NCBI RefSeq assembly: GCF_905220565.1
Contig: NC_059414.1
Span: 10,848,001-10,912,000 of the forward strand
DNA length: 64,000 nucleotides
From: Melitaea cinxia
Lineage: Eukaryota; Arthropoda; Insecta; Lepidoptera; Nymphalidae
Direction of reading: 5' to 3'
In this document: piece by piece, positions 21,697 to 34,690 of the stretch
How positions within the stretch are numbered: position 1 is the first letter of the stretch
How the letters are laid out: each line of letters opens with the position of its first letter
Notes under the pieces: generated by a model
Told to the model about the DNA's origin: nothing
Seen by the model: the letters and a program-made list of their open reading frames with translations, nothing else
Databases searched by the model: none
Program-made: the position numbers and the translations under genes

Positions 21697-21740
21697 CGAT
21701 CTATGCCCAACTGTTGGGCGTTACAGACTGGATCCATTAA
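21697..21740 (+). mobile_element. SINE family A 3' tail, diverged
   Basis: 'gatctatgcccaactgttgg' and 'gcgttacagactggatcc' correspond to the family A tail. Confidence 0.45.
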
Positions 21741-22379
21741 TTAATCAATCAATAAGCGAAGTTTATTTGATTCTTTGTCTTAAGAGGCTCCACTCTACCG
21801 CCATGTTATAGCAGATTTCATTTACGTTAAGTTTGTTGAATGGAGTTGTTTTAAAATCACATATTATATTAATGCAAAATCACGAAACAAATTTGAAAGA
21901 ATTTTTATGACTAAGGTTTTTGACTAGTCAACAACTGACTGTATCAATAGAAGTTTTTCGTTGTGGGTGTTTGGTTTTTAGTTGTATTTGTTTCTAGACG
22001 TAGGATATCTCCTCCATCAGATGGCTGTTGAATATGAATCATTCATAAACTGTCGAGTTCAGATTCGTCTTCGACCTAAAAACAAAAATGTCAACCATCT
22101 AAACAAGCAAATGCTATACATCCACTAGTTGGTGCGGTTAAACTAAAAAATAATTATACTTGATTAAAACCACGTATATTAAATTCAATTAAATTGTTAC
22201 ACAATTTTGATATGACGTCTAACAGTTTAGCCTATTATTTATTTAAAAAAATCAAGTATAATTAGCTTATAATTTCTTTAATATATTCTATAAAATATAA
22301 TAAATAAGTATTTTTTTATAGTTAAAGATAAAATTAAATTTTAGGCTATAGTATTATAAACACAATACACTAAAATTTA
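21741..22379. other. No gene recognised
   Basis: AT-rich with no credible frames. Confidence 0.4.
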
Positions 22380-22470
22380 AATATTTGAACTACAGTTACG
22401 ACGCGTGTCGTAGCGGTACACGCGCACGTTATAAAAGTCAATATATTTAAAACCGAACCCCACATTCATC
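22380..22470 (+). promoter_or_regulatory. Possible TATA-type promoter
   Basis: TATAAAAG at 22430-22437 is preceded by a CpG-containing imperfect palindrome (gcgtgtcgtagcggtacacg). CA/TCA initiator-like sites follow at 22462-22468. The downstream ~100 bases are GC-richer than average, but no ORF or good donor follows. The call rests on the TATA consensus only, and a chance match in AT-rich DNA is quite possible. Confidence 0.2.
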
Positions 22471-22861
22471 AATCAATCGAGAGTCGATCATTGGCAACGA
22501 ATTTGTTCAACGATCTACGGCCACAAGTATCCGTTTCCTGTCCTCCGTGACTCGTGCCTTTAAGGAAGTGAATTATATCTAAGGAAATTAAAAAAAAACA
22601 TTTGAGCTCTATGAGTTTTAGTTTTCTTTCGTCGTTTAAAATGTTTTTTAACATAAGAACTTGATCGTATGAATGCACCTAAAATGTAAGTTATTAAGTT
22701 CAAAGTAAATTTCATGGTGGTTGGTGGTGGTACCAAAAGTCTCACAGTAAATTTCATGGTGATTTACCAATAAGTCAAATACTAAACTGTAATCTATCAA
22801 AATATATCTGAAATACTGCAATATGCTGTGTAGACAGCGGAGGCAGAATCGTATATGATCT

Positions 22862-22922
22862 TTGGATGCTTTTAGTGTTACTGACGATAGGCTACGTTAA
22901 CCGCCTACTATCAAGCGTACCT
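22862..22922 (+). mobile_element. SINE family C tail fragment
   Basis: 'gatgcttttagtgtt', 'ggctacgttaaccgcctac' and 'tatcaagcgtacc' align with the tail of 31473-31822. Confidence 0.4.
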
Positions 22923-23040
22923 AACTTCCCATTTTTCTCAATAAAAACTTTAAAGCGACTAATTAAAAATTCTTCAATTTAATGTAAATTCAGGTAAAAA
23001 AATACAGTTTGAATGTTGATTTTCACTAAAAAAACACTGA

Positions 23041-23170
23041 GTTAGCTTGTAAATGTCCCGTTGCTGGGCAAATGATGTCATGAAATGCCTCTACGAAGGG
23101 AGCTTAGTTCATTACACTTATCTACTACGGTTTGGCAAATAACTTCTTCCCTAAAACTTACGGCTTCTAT
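23041..23170 (-). mobile_element. SINE family A 3' half, degraded
   Basis: 'gtcccgttgctgggcaa', 'gcctctacgaaggg' and 'tttggcaaataacttcttcc' follow the order of the family A body on its reverse strand, with many changes. Confidence 0.4.
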
Positions 23171-24499
<1,329 letters not shown>

Positions 24500-24841
24500 A
24501 TGTGTATGAAAAATCTCCTTATTTATAAGCTAATTTTGATATTACTTTTGTTCTTTTATTATTCATTGAAAAAAGAAGTGTAAGTTATGAAAAAATACGC
24601 TACCATTTGTAAGGTTAATAATAAACGTAAGTGACACCGGTCGTTTCAGCAAGCGAAATAATAGTTTTACATACAATCATATCTCGTTTGTTTCAGATTC
24701 GAAAATTCAAATTCAAAATATGTTTTATTGAAACGTCCACCTGATCTTTCGTACCCTTAGTTTACATATATTCAATCTTTTTGGTTGTTTTGTAAAATAT
24801 TTTCAAATCATAACTTCCACTTGTAGAATATGAGGTTTTTT

Positions 24842-25000
24842 TTAACCATGTTGCTTCACTCTGGATTGGCGAATAACTTTTCTACCGTGAATACCGGTTG
24901 GGTTAGAATCAGGTGTCTATGATAGCAACCATGACTGACAGTATTACGTGCTCTCCGAGATATGGGAGACTCATAAGCAAACGCTCTCAGGTCAAAAACA
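24842..25000 (-). mobile_element. SINE family A fragment, degraded
   Basis: 'ggattggcgaataacttt', 'tcaggtgtctatgatagcaa', 'cgtgctctccgagatatg' align with the body of the 14157-14499 SINE. Head and tail are absent. Confidence 0.55.
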
Positions 25001-25237
25001 AGTATATGTGTCAATGTAAGCGAGAAAAACGAACCGAGGATAGTCAAGGTTGTTTACTCCTATAAATAAATAAACGATTAACAAACAACGGCGCCCAATA
25101 GGATTTTGTCCTGTTTCGGAGGTCCAGAAAAAAATTACTTTTAAATCAGATCTCAACAAACGCTTTGATTTTTTCAAAATACTTAATATTAATTGAAACA
25201 GAAAATTTATGAAAGAATTATGTATCAAATGTTTAAA

Positions 25238-25481
25238 TATAAATAAATAAATATCATATTATAACATACACACACGGTCGTCTGTTCCTATGGTAAGCAA
25301 TTTAATGCTTGTATTACAGGTAACAGCCGACTGTTATGATATTTTTTTTTGATAAACATACATAGAAATAATACATATTTAAATACGAATATTATATTAC
25401 ACCCAGACTCAGGCGGGAATCGAAACCGCAACCCGCAGAGCAGAAAGCAGGGCCACTACAAACTGCGCCAACGGGCTAGTC
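25238..25481 (-). mobile_element. tRNA-derived SINE (family B)
   Basis: On the minus strand it starts 'gactagcccgttggcgcagt' (A box TTGGCGCAGT). It then has a B box (GGTTTCGATTCCC, altered from GGTTCGATTCCC), the body with 'acaagcattaaattgcttac' and 'gaacagacgaccgtgtg', and an ATTTATTTATTTAT tail. It is closely related to 44751-44932. Confidence 0.8.
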
Positions 25482-25900
25482 AATGTCAAGTACGTGATAA
25501 CAATGGCACAGGTATAACGCACATCTCTGGTAAAAAGAAAGCTTTTGAGACGTATTTTTATATAATAGTAACGGATGAGAATATCTTAATCCATATATTG
25601 TTTACTTTAAAAACATACAAGTAATAACACTTTAGTATGATAATGATTTATTGCTCCTAATCCGTACTTATTCGTACTAACTAATCTTTGACATTTCAAA
25701 ATTTAGGGCTGCCGTGCTAATAACATTTACTTAAAATTAAACATTTAAAAAAAAGTATTAAATTAAAAGTAAAATATGATCACAATAACAACATAACATG
25801 TGTTTTATCGAGTTTTATTTTTTACTAGACTTTCGTTTAATAGACAAATTTTTCTTTAGCGGTATGTGTTTCATTTTGTCACTAATCATTATTATTTGTC
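25482..25900. other. No gene recognised
   Basis: AT-rich spacer between a SINE and a Helitron-like element. Confidence 0.4.
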
Positions 25901-26106
25901 ACTAGCTGACCCGGCGAACTTCGTATCGCCTAACAGTCGATTCTTTAATTTTATTAATTTTTTTTTTTAGAATTTTTATCTCCGTAAGAACCATCCTCGT
26001 ACTTCAAGGAATATTTTAAAAAAAGAATCAGCCAAATCGGTCCAACCGTTCTCGAGTTTTGCACTTAGCAACACATTCAGCGACTCATTTTTATATTATA
26101 GAAGAT
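25901..26106 (-). mobile_element. Helitron-like element (CCGGGTCAGCTAGT end)
   Basis: On the minus strand it ends 'gttcgccgggtcagctagt' at 25901. The other end carries 'tataaaaatgagtcgctgaa'. The interior includes 'ggttggaccgatttggctg', as in the copy at 32785. Confidence 0.6.
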
Positions 26107-26197
26107 AAATGCAATGCATACAATAAAACATTTTTATTTCCAATCATTCATTTGGATACTGCCTCTCAAGCAATTAAATTCAATTTGACGTTTAAGC

Positions 26198-26455
26198 TGA
26201 GGTAGAGCATATCAGGAAATATCCTGCTTGAAATCTAGCGCAGCCCAACTGGAGTAATACCTCGAGCTTACAGAAGATCACAACTAAATTATACGGTTTT
26301 CAAACAGTTTAGTGTTTCAGTTGGTGAGTAAAAGTGACCAGAGCTTCTAGGGCGAATTGGAGATAAGGTCGCCAACGCGTTTGCGATGCTTCTAGTGTTG
26401 CAGACTATCAGGTGAGCCATACGCTTGTTTGCCGACCTAGTTATATATAAAAAAA
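26198..26455 (+). mobile_element. SINE family C, body and tail without head
   Basis: From 'ctgaggtagagc' to 'gtttgccgacctagttatat' plus poly-A. It is collinear with 31550-31822 but lacks the tRNA-like head and carries a small deletion before the tail (a piece containing ctataagctacggtaatc). Confidence 0.75.
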
Positions 26456-27266
26456 GTATAAGTGGAAGCAGTCAAGCCAAACGGCTCAAACAGAAAAAGC
26501 ATAATACCGCTTTCACTAATAGTGATTTTGTGTAATTTATTTATATTTAAATCGCTACATCAAACTTCGTACCACCTTTTTTTCGTCAAAGCATCGTATT
26601 TTCTAACTTTCTTTTATAGAACCTAATCCTGACAACAAGACAGAACTATCCCATTTGATGCAGTTGTTCAGAAATTATGCTTGTAGGTACAAACGCGGTT
26701 TATTTTTATTTCTATAAGTTTATTATTGCAAACGAGTTTATAAAATCGATATTAGGCTATAATATGGAACAGAGTACAAAACACCAAGCTAAGCGTGGAA
26801 TTTCCGTCTAGCGGTGCCAGAGGTAGAATCTGTCAACCCTATATTTTATGGATTGCGTTTATTCTAGATTTATGACGTTTAGTACCAAATCTAGAAATCT
26901 ATGGACTTTGTTTTGTTGCTCGGAACTTCCGAGTCAGATAGCATCGAATTTCATATTTACTTTCCGAAAGATTTATTATTGTTCGTAAATTATTATTTAT
27001 GATATTTCACGGGGCAGTACTCTGTTTTGTGATCAGATGTAATATATTATTTTCAAGGTGACAAGTTGTGCAATTTAATATTATATTAATAATATTATAT
27101 TTACGTACATATCTTTTTTTTAATATATATATTTTTTTATATATATATATATATATAATTAATATACATCCACGGGCTTTTGAAAGCCATGTCTTTTTTT
27201 TACATATCTTATTGTATTTTTAAACTTTTGAGGACCTAAAATACATTGTAACTTTTCCATCTTTTT
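26456..27266. other. No gene recognised; AT microsatellite at 27125-27165
   Basis: No credible frame. A TA-rich run with T tracts lies at 27125-27165. Confidence 0.4.
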
Positions 27267-27540
27267 AGGGTTCCGTACTCAAAGGGTAAAACGGGACCCT
27301 ATTATTAAGACTCTGCTGTCCGTCCGTCTGTCACCAGACTGTTCTCATGAACCGTGACAGTTAGACAGTTGAAATTTTCACAGATGATGTATTTTTGTTG
27401 CCACTATAATAAAAATACTAAAAAAAAGAATAAAATAAATATTTTAAATGCTCTCATAGAACAATCGTAATTTTTTATAGATAATGGTACGGAACGGAAC
27501 CCTTCTTGCGCGAGTCTGACTCACACTTGGCCGATTTTTA
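27267..27540 (+). mobile_element. MITE-like element (AGGGTTCCGTA type)
   Basis: Begins 'agggttccgtactcaaaggg' and ends 'ggaacccttcttgcgcgagt' plus 'ctgactcacacttggccga'. The combination is familiar from lepidopteran genomes. GGTTCCGTA at the left and ACGGAACGGAACCC at the right are partially complementary. It is non-coding. Confidence 0.55.
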
Positions 27541-27885
27541 GTGGTGTAAAAGCATCATGTTCTTTTTTACAGATATTTTTCTTTTTTGTCTTTACTTTAC
27601 TTTTACTAGTGATAAGTTTATATATTATAGGTACTATTGCATTAAGGAAAAATCATCAAATTCAAGGAAAAGTCAACAAATCATTTTCTTGTCTTTTTTT
27701 AGCTATAATTTTATATAAATAAGTTCTTCCAGCTCTCTCATTTATGAAATACGAAAAAAAAGGATTTTAGATATTTTTTTCTGAGCATGTGGTAACTTTG
27801 TTGAGACTGTGGTGTATTTCAATAATTTAAAACTTTACAACTGAACTATGCTGTATAAGTTTTAAAATTGTTTTTTTTTTTTTTT

Positions 27886-27985
27886 TTATTCTAAATGTTG
27901 TTTTGTTGTACTAACCCAATATGGACTTATAATCTAGTCTGAAATAAAGTTCTATTATTATTATTATTTTATTATTATTATTATA
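27886..27985 (+). mobile_element. Probable LINE 3' end with (TTA)n tail
   Basis: 'ctgaaataaagttctattat' followed by TTA repeats: a polyadenylation-like signal then a simple-repeat tail, as in 48988-49123. The unique part differs, so it is a different family. Confidence 0.4.
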
Positions 27986-28124
27986 AGTAAGTATATGTAT
28001 TTTTAATTCATTAATTATATAGCTATTATTATAGTTTAAAAAATTAACAGATAACACATTTTGACGCATTTTTTAAAATATATATATAAACGAATTTAAA
28101 AGACATATTATATATACATTTTTT

Positions 28125-28400
28125 TTTTATGTAACTGGGTCGGCAAACAAGCGTACGGCTCATCTGAAGATAAGCAATTACCATAGCTTATAGACGTCTG
28201 CAACACCAGAAGCTATGCAAGCGCGTTACCCTATCCCCAATTCCCTCCAGGAGCTCTAGTCACATTACTTACCAACAGAATCACAACACTGCTTAAAAAC
28301 GGTATTATTTAGCTGTGATCTTCTGTAAGGTCGAGGTACAGCCCAAGTGTGGCTGCTCCATATTTTGTGTAGGAAATTTCCTGCTGTAATCCATCTCAGT
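28125..28400 (-). mobile_element. SINE family C, body and tail
   Basis: Reverse complement of the family: 'gggtcggcaaacaagcgtac', 'gcaacaccagaagctatg', 'ctgtgatcttctgtaaggtc' and 'ggaaatttcctgctg'. A poly-T at the left is the poly-A tail. No tRNA head. Confidence 0.75.
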
Positions 28401-30581
28401 AAATATATATTTACATAATTATATTTATATATTTGTAGCAATATTTAAGAAATTGATTTTGACGCAACACTTTTACGGTTATACAATCAAAGCTAAATTA
28501 AAAGACATCTGATGACGAATGATACTTTTATGCAAGATCAGTAATACCGGATACTAAGTATCCCGATACAAATATTCCAACTAATATGTACATATTAATC
28601 TCTTCACAAAGACATCTCGACACGAATAGGAAATACAAGCTCAAGGAAACGATTAATTGTTAAAAAGTGCTTTGAGCGGCGCGTGCTCATCCGCCGAAAG
28701 TTGTATCGTATTTTTTTTTAATCCGAGTTTAGAAACTTTTTTTTGAGTAGCTATCCGTCGGTTAAAATAGCTAAGGCCAATTCTTAACGATGTCCTGTTG
28801 GATAAATTGGAGTGGAGATGGAATTATTTTTTAAGTAAGTCTATATTGTTATAAAAAATATTAATTTAAAACTTTCATGTAAAATCAATTGTTTTGACCA
28901 TTTATCTCACTTTCATTTGTGTACAAATCCTGACCGAAAAAAATCAATGTAGGTATAATATATAACTGCATGAGTCACTTTATGTAAAAGACAAAATAAT
29001 GTAAATGAATAAATCCTAATTTCTATTTTTTTTTTTTTTTTTTTAATTTAAAATAATACAAAACATCTACATGAATATTATTTGTGTATATATTTTTGTC
29101 TTGTGTTTGAAGAGAGCTTACTTTTTTAAAAGCAATAAAAACATGTTAATCTTACGATAACTGTTGTTGAAGTTGCACATTTACAAATCCACGCACACAT
29201 CCAACTCTGTAGATAATATGTATCCACAAACTGTAAGAAAAAAATTTTTTTTTGTTATTTTTTATTCACACACTTACAATACAATATTACTTAAAACCAA
29301 ATGGTTTTTACGACAATTTCGTAAAAACCAAATATATTTGTATACTTTTTGATGAGTGTATCAATCACAAAAGTAACAATAATAATAACTTTGGCAGATG
29401 AATTTTGTGTTACGTTTACGGCTATTTTTATTTTATTTGTTTATTTATTTTAATTTTTCATTTTATAAAATTTTACTTTTCATTACATTATTACTTAATT
29501 TTTACTTTTATTATTTTTATTATTGTATTTGTGCTCTCATTGTGTTACTCCTATGTTTTTAAGCAGTGTTGTGTCTCAAATAAATGTCTTTCTTACTTCT
29601 TTCTTTAAAAGTTACTTTAATATTGTTTATAATAGCAAATACGTAAATGTATCTTTAAGAAAGTTTCACTCAATTAAAAATATTATCAAACACAGTGATT
29701 ATAACACTATTACGACCACTTAACTCTTTAACTAACAGTCCATCTCCATACAGTATTAGCTATGTCAAAAGTTCCCAATACATTGTGACAGACAGACAGG
29801 CGCGTAGCGTAGGAAGTCATTAGTAACGGGCTATGCGGACGCTACTAGCTACTGTACGGTTAACAAAAAAAATTATTACTCCAAGCCAATTACATTCTTA
29901 TCGACTTTATAATAAAACCGATATTCGCCTCCCTTAGTTAAAGCTAATCGTGTACCGAAATCCATTTTCAGTTTAAAATAATTCATACTAAAAGCAATTT
30001 TAATTCTATCCTCATAAAGGCTAAAATCTTTTGCTCATATGTAACGATATAAATTCTTATTTATTAGCTGATATGCCGTTTTAGTCTCTAATTGAATAGA
30101 GATAGAGTTTTATTATAAGTTTTTAGCTGTGCAGATATTAAAGTTTGAAAATGTGCACTTATTAGGGGTAATTGGTTATAAAATAGTTATAAAGTCGTTA
30201 ACACTACAAGCGTATAATCATATTTCTCACGTTACTAGAACTACGAATAACGTTAGGATGTAATTTTGGGCTGAATTATACGCTATCAGCGTCAAGTGAC
30301 ACGCCAGTGGTATGATCGTGTGACAATGGTGGTATTTTGAGTGCCGCTTATAAATGTTCAATAATAATATTGATGCCAATGTTTTCTCAATACAAGTGAA
30401 ACTACCAAAAACATCTAACTTGGCACTAGTAAAAGCTATTTCTTATGAATGAATGAGTTCAGACATCAGACACAAACGTGCCATCGTCGGGCGTAGCTAG
30501 TTACGTGGCATAATAGTGGTATTATGAAAATACAGAGTATATAACATTTTTTTTAGACAACAGTAAATACTCTACGCTACA
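28401..30581. other. Long AT-rich stretch, no gene recognised
   Basis: 28780-28815 carries an inverted piece shared with 5270-5290 (atgtcctgttggata). Poly-T lies at 29025-29044. The frames at 29164-29723 are T-rich and overlapping, so not credible. Confidence 0.4.
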
Positions 30582-30706
30582 GCCTGTAATATCCCACTGC
30601 TCGGCAAAGGCTTCTTTCCCCATGTAGAAGAAAGGTCAGAGCTTAACCCACCACGCTGATCCAAAGCTTGTTGACCGATAGGTATATTCCCTACTATGAG
30701 TAACGT
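30582..30706 (-). mobile_element. SINE family A 3' half
   Basis: 'cagcctgtaatatcccactg', 'ctctttccccatgtag'-like and 'gatatattccctactatgag'-like blocks correspond to 14161-14285. The tRNA head half is missing. Confidence 0.65.
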
Positions 30707-30877
30707 CGCTATCTGTAAATACAGCAGTTAATAAAATCCCAGTTCTAAACTGATTCATATGTATCTAAATAATACATTTCTTACTAATCGATCAGCATAG
30801 CTTCACAATACTTATTCTTTGTTTATTGCTCCGCACTCATGACACATATATCATAGATCCATTTTTTTAATCTGTAA

Positions 30878-31099
30878 TATAGAAAAGCAGGCTGTCTAAC
30901 ACATTTTATTCTGCAAAACTTACCACAATTGTTATTTTGCAACTCCCTAAACTTCGACAACGCGATGCTAGGTCACAGGCTCACTGACTGGGTAGCTGAC
31001 AGTTTGATCGCGAGGTTAGGTAAGTCCCGTAGAATCAAACGTTTTCATAGTGGCTGTCTAAAACAAAAAGGGCTTAGAAAAATTATTTGGTACACTTGA
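30878..31099 (+). other. Open segment; candidate host coding exon (about 30883/30891-31019)
   Basis: The frame is open for 73 codons between TAA (30875) and TGA (31097). It contains HRLTDWVADSLIARL, of balanced composition unlike the surrounding AT-rich sequence. A strong 5' splice consensus (TTAG|GTAAGT) closes it after 31019 in phase 1. Upstream AGs at 30882 and 30890 could be the acceptor, but the tract before them is weak. No protein family recognised. It could also be a decayed gene fragment or chance. Confidence 0.25.
30924..31057 (-). other. Overlapping minus-strand exon-like segment
   Basis: On the minus strand a very good acceptor (ccctttttgttttag) precedes 31057, and a donor (ttgtg|GTAAGT) follows 30924. 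All three frames have stops, so it could only be a non-coding exon. It competes with the plus-strand reading of the same DNA; at most one is likely real. Confidence 0.2.
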
Positions 31100-31248
31100 T
31101 GCCCACACGTATATTATTATCAACTACAAATATTAATGTATAGACTTATTATCACATCAAAACAATATTGTTATATATTTAACAGTTATAAATATTTATC
31201 TATAATTACTAATGAGTGGGATGGTGATGATCAGAATATAAAGCAAAG

Positions 31249-31461
31249 ATGTCTATTTCCAAAGAACAAGATAACGAAGCCATTAAACACCCACGTGGTA
31301 TTAATATTACAAGTTTGATAACATCTTTATATCTATTATACATATTAACGACTAAGCCATTTACCGAACTGTGTACAATAAGAAATAACTACATATGTCC
31401 TGAAGAAAAACAGAGAATACTTAGACATGAACAAGAGTCTATAATAGCAGTAAAACTGTAA
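31249..31461 (+). other. Unrecognised 70-codon ORF
   Basis: The frame starts MSISKEQDNEAIKHPRG and continues with a hydrophobic stretch (about residues 18-38) and a charged end containing ICPEEKQRILRHEQES. The composition is less skewed than most chance frames here, but there is no homologue or splice/promoter context I can point to. Confidence 0.15.
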
Positions 31462-31472
31462 AATACCTAATG

Positions 31473-31822
31473 ACTAGCCCGTTGGCGCAGTTTGTAGTGA
31501 CCCTGCTTTCTGTTCCGCGGGTTGCGGGCTCGATTCCCGACTGAGTCTGAGGTAGGGCAACAGCAGGAATTCCCTGCTCAAAATATGGAGCAGCCCGACT
31601 GGGGAAGTACCTCGACCTTACAGAAGATCATAGCAAACTAATACTGTTTTCAAGCAGTATTGTGTTCCAGTTGGTGAGTAAGGTGACCAGAGCTCCTGGA
31701 TTGGGGATTGGGTCGGCAACGCGCTTGCGATGCTTCTGGTGTTGCAGGCGTCTATAAGCTACGGTAATCACTTACCATCAGGTGAGCCGTACGCTTTTTT
31801 GCCGACCTAGTGATATAAAAAA
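31473..31822 (+). mobile_element. Composite SINE: family B head with family C body and tail
   Basis: Starts 'actagcccgttggcgcagtt' (A box), then B box GGCTCGATTCCC and 'gactgagtctgagg'. From about 31552 the sequence switches to the family C body (gcagcccgactggggaagta) and ends 'ccatcaggtgagccgtacgc' with 'gccgacctagtgatat' and poly-A. The first ~75 bases match the family B SINEs at 44751 and 25238; the rest matches 26198 and 28125. Confidence 0.85.
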
Positions 31823-32232
31823 AAGGAGAGTAAGTGAAGGATATTTTGGGAGACATTTTAAAAAAAATTTTGGAGAGCTCTCGTTAATCGATATTGAAGG
31901 CGAATTTTTTTTGTTTTCTTTTTATCTGTTTATCTGTCTGATTCTTGACCTCGTATCTCGCCGAGTATTTTACACCTGTGTATAATTCAGTTTAGAACTA
32001 TGACGTTTACAGGTAAATAAAACCTTTTTGGTACATTTTCATGTTTTCATTTGTCTTTGTTTTTTGTTGGTCTAAGTTAATTTGGTTGGATTTGGTAAAA
32101 AATTTATTATTATTTTAACGCAATATTTGAACGATTACATTCTTTATAAACACTGTAGTTTCCACCAACATTCGTTAATTTTTTGATATAATATTTGAAA
32201 GCTTATAAATAGTTTAACCGATTCACCATTCA
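31823..32232. other. No gene recognised
   Basis: T-rich spacer between two SINEs. Confidence 0.4.
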
Positions 32233-32547
32233 CCTGTAATACCCACTGCAGCTCATAGGCCTCTTTCCCTATGTAGGAGAAGGATCAGAGCTTAATCTAC
32301 CACGCTTCTCCAATGCGGGTTGGCGGATATATTCCCTACTATGAGTAACGATCGCTATCAGGTGTACATGATAACAACCGGGATCAACGTCTTAACGTGC
32401 ACTACGGGGCTGGTAAGACCCACAAGGACTGCACAAACACTCAGACCATGGCAAATCTGTATGACCAATAGAAATGTTTGTCATGTGTGCAGGGATCGAA
32501 CCCGCAACCGCCAGCGCAACAGCCACAAACTAGTGCTGTGACTGTTT
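32233..32547 (-). mobile_element. tRNA-derived SINE (family A), diverged
   Basis: Collinear with 14157-14499. The B box (GGTTCGATCCC on the minus strand, near 32490-32500) is intact, but the A-box region at the end (ctgtgactgttt) has lost the GTTGGCGCAAC motif. Flanking duplication not evident. Confidence 0.75.
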
Positions 32548-32784
32548 ATACAGTGTAACTCATAAATATCTTATTGGTCTAAATATTTCATTAATCAAAC
32601 CTCTTGGTATTTGTGTTAATAACCATAACTTTATATGTAATATCTTGGTCATACCTTGATAATATAGCTTCGTTATAGCAAAATAATCGATTCAGTAGTT
32701 TCCGAGCGTTACAGTTTGGATATTTGTAGATAAATGCAAGTTAACAGAGACACCGTAAGAAGCCTTAATATGTTATATTAGTCA

Positions 32785-32975
32785 TTATCTTCTATATAAA
32801 TAAAAATGAATGTTGCTAAGCGCATAACTCGAGAATGGCTCGACCAATTCGCCTATTTTTTTTTATGATCCTTAAGACTCGTGGAAGGTTTTAATACTAA
32901 CAAAAAAAGGAAAAAAAAAAACAATTTTTACTGTTAACTTTTGACGGAACGAAGTCTGTCTGTAGCTATAGTGTA
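32785..32975 (+). mobile_element. Helitron-like element fragment
   Basis: 'ctatataaataaaaatgaat', 'gctaagcgcataactcgaga' and 'gacggaacgaagtctgt' match 25901-26106 in the opposite orientation. The CTAGT end is lost. Confidence 0.5.
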
Positions 32976-33195
32976 ACATTATTTTTAAGCTGAAGCTACA
33001 TTTAAACTAAGCTACATTTTAGTGCTCCTTATCTAATGACAGCCAATGGAATGTTCCTCTATTCATCCGTCTGTCTGTCAAAGGGCTATATTTTTGGAAC
33101 CGGAATAATGACGCTTCAGATTTTCACAGAATGTCTTTTACTACTGCTACTGTGACTAAAAGAACCATCATAACCATAACATAAAAACATTATTA

Positions 33196-33292
33196 TTAAA
33201 ACCTCTTTACGAAAGCTTGATTTGGGAAGTAAGCTGGTGAATGCGTGACGAGAGCTTTATGAAAAGTGTGATCGAGTAAGGCAAACGGAACA
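33196..33292 (+). mobile_element. Partial MITE (AAGTAAAACTTCTT family)
   Basis: 'gggaagtaagctggtgaatg' then 'cgtgacgagagctttatgaa' and 'aagtgtgatcgagtaaggc' match 36241-36418. The right end is missing. Confidence 0.6.
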
Positions 33293-34690
33293 ATACCCTA
33301 CATAGCACATAACATATAAATAAACTAAATAACATATGAACTTTAAGTATAAACTTTAAGCTTGTATGTACTTTCATTTTGTCTCACGAAACCCACGCGA
33401 AGCCAGTCTGAAGCTTGTGTCATCACAATCGACGTTACTCTTAATTTATAACCGTTAATTTTAATGAAAGCCTGGCTGTTTTTATTGTTGTAAACTGATT
33501 GACTTTTACCGCTATCGAGTGGGATTACTATTGTTAATTTGTTCATATTACTTTCGCTATGACCTCTGACGACCTAGTGAATAGAATAGAGAACCGGAAG
33601 TATGTGATTTCAATCAACTTGCGTCGCTTCATATTAATATGCTAAAATATCGTTTAAATCTGTTCTGTGTCAGTAATAGGTCCAAATAATATAGAACCTG
33701 GAATGTACAGAAACGTTTGAATGCACGGTTAGTCTTAAGTTGGTTTTCTTTATTTCAAGAACTTTATGAAGAGGCTTTTCGTAAAGCAAACATAGAATGT
33801 CCACAGGCTAACATACTACGGTAAAATATCGTCTAATAAATATGTTCTTATAATTTATGTACTTAAATTTTTATTTTCATTAAATACTATATGTATTCAG
33901 CTACTATATACATTTAGATTATATTTTGAAATTAATTATTAACAGTAATTAGTTATATTTAAAAACACTTTATACAAATCTTGTCGTAACAATAGCGAAA
34001 ATAAAAGTGTGTGTCAGCTCCGACACACGACTGGAGTTTACTCCTTCAGATCGACTGTTCAAAGAGGCACAAAAAGGCTTACTAGTCTAAGAAAAAAGAT
34101 TAATACCATATCAAATGGTAAATAAACGAATCAAATAACGCCATCTAACGGAACACAATAGAAACATAACAAGGTCATTTGTCCAGTAGATTTTCCTCAT
34201 ATTTTTTTCATACCAGGGGCCTTTATATGAAAGTCGATTCTTAAAGAGTAACTACTAAACTAAACTCCAAAAAAGTCTATGTTGTCATTTAGAAGCTATG
34301 CGAGTACATACATTTCAGCAATTCATATTTATTTATATACATTCTACGTATACTAAACCTACGCATTTTAGCATCGATGACAGTACTCGACAGTTACAGG
34401 CCGTAACTCTAATAAACAACCGATTAAACCATTTAAAGTCAACGATTATACACGAAGCCCGACCTTGGAACTAGGCACAGTTATCAATAAAAGATCACCC
34501 AATACATTTATTAAGCGATATTATGGCACTGTACACATTGCATAACCGTGAGTAACGTCTTTGTATGCAACGCTCGCGTGCAATCGATCATCAGTTTAAG
34601 GCGACCTTGTAGAAATATATACGAAGTTTATTGGAATAGCTAAGGTCAAAAACAATTATTTTTCTTTCAAGTAATATTTCTTTTATTTTT
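33293..34690. other. No gene recognised
   Basis: Mixed AT-rich sequence. The minus frame at 33343-33546 has no recognisable motif. Confidence 0.4.
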
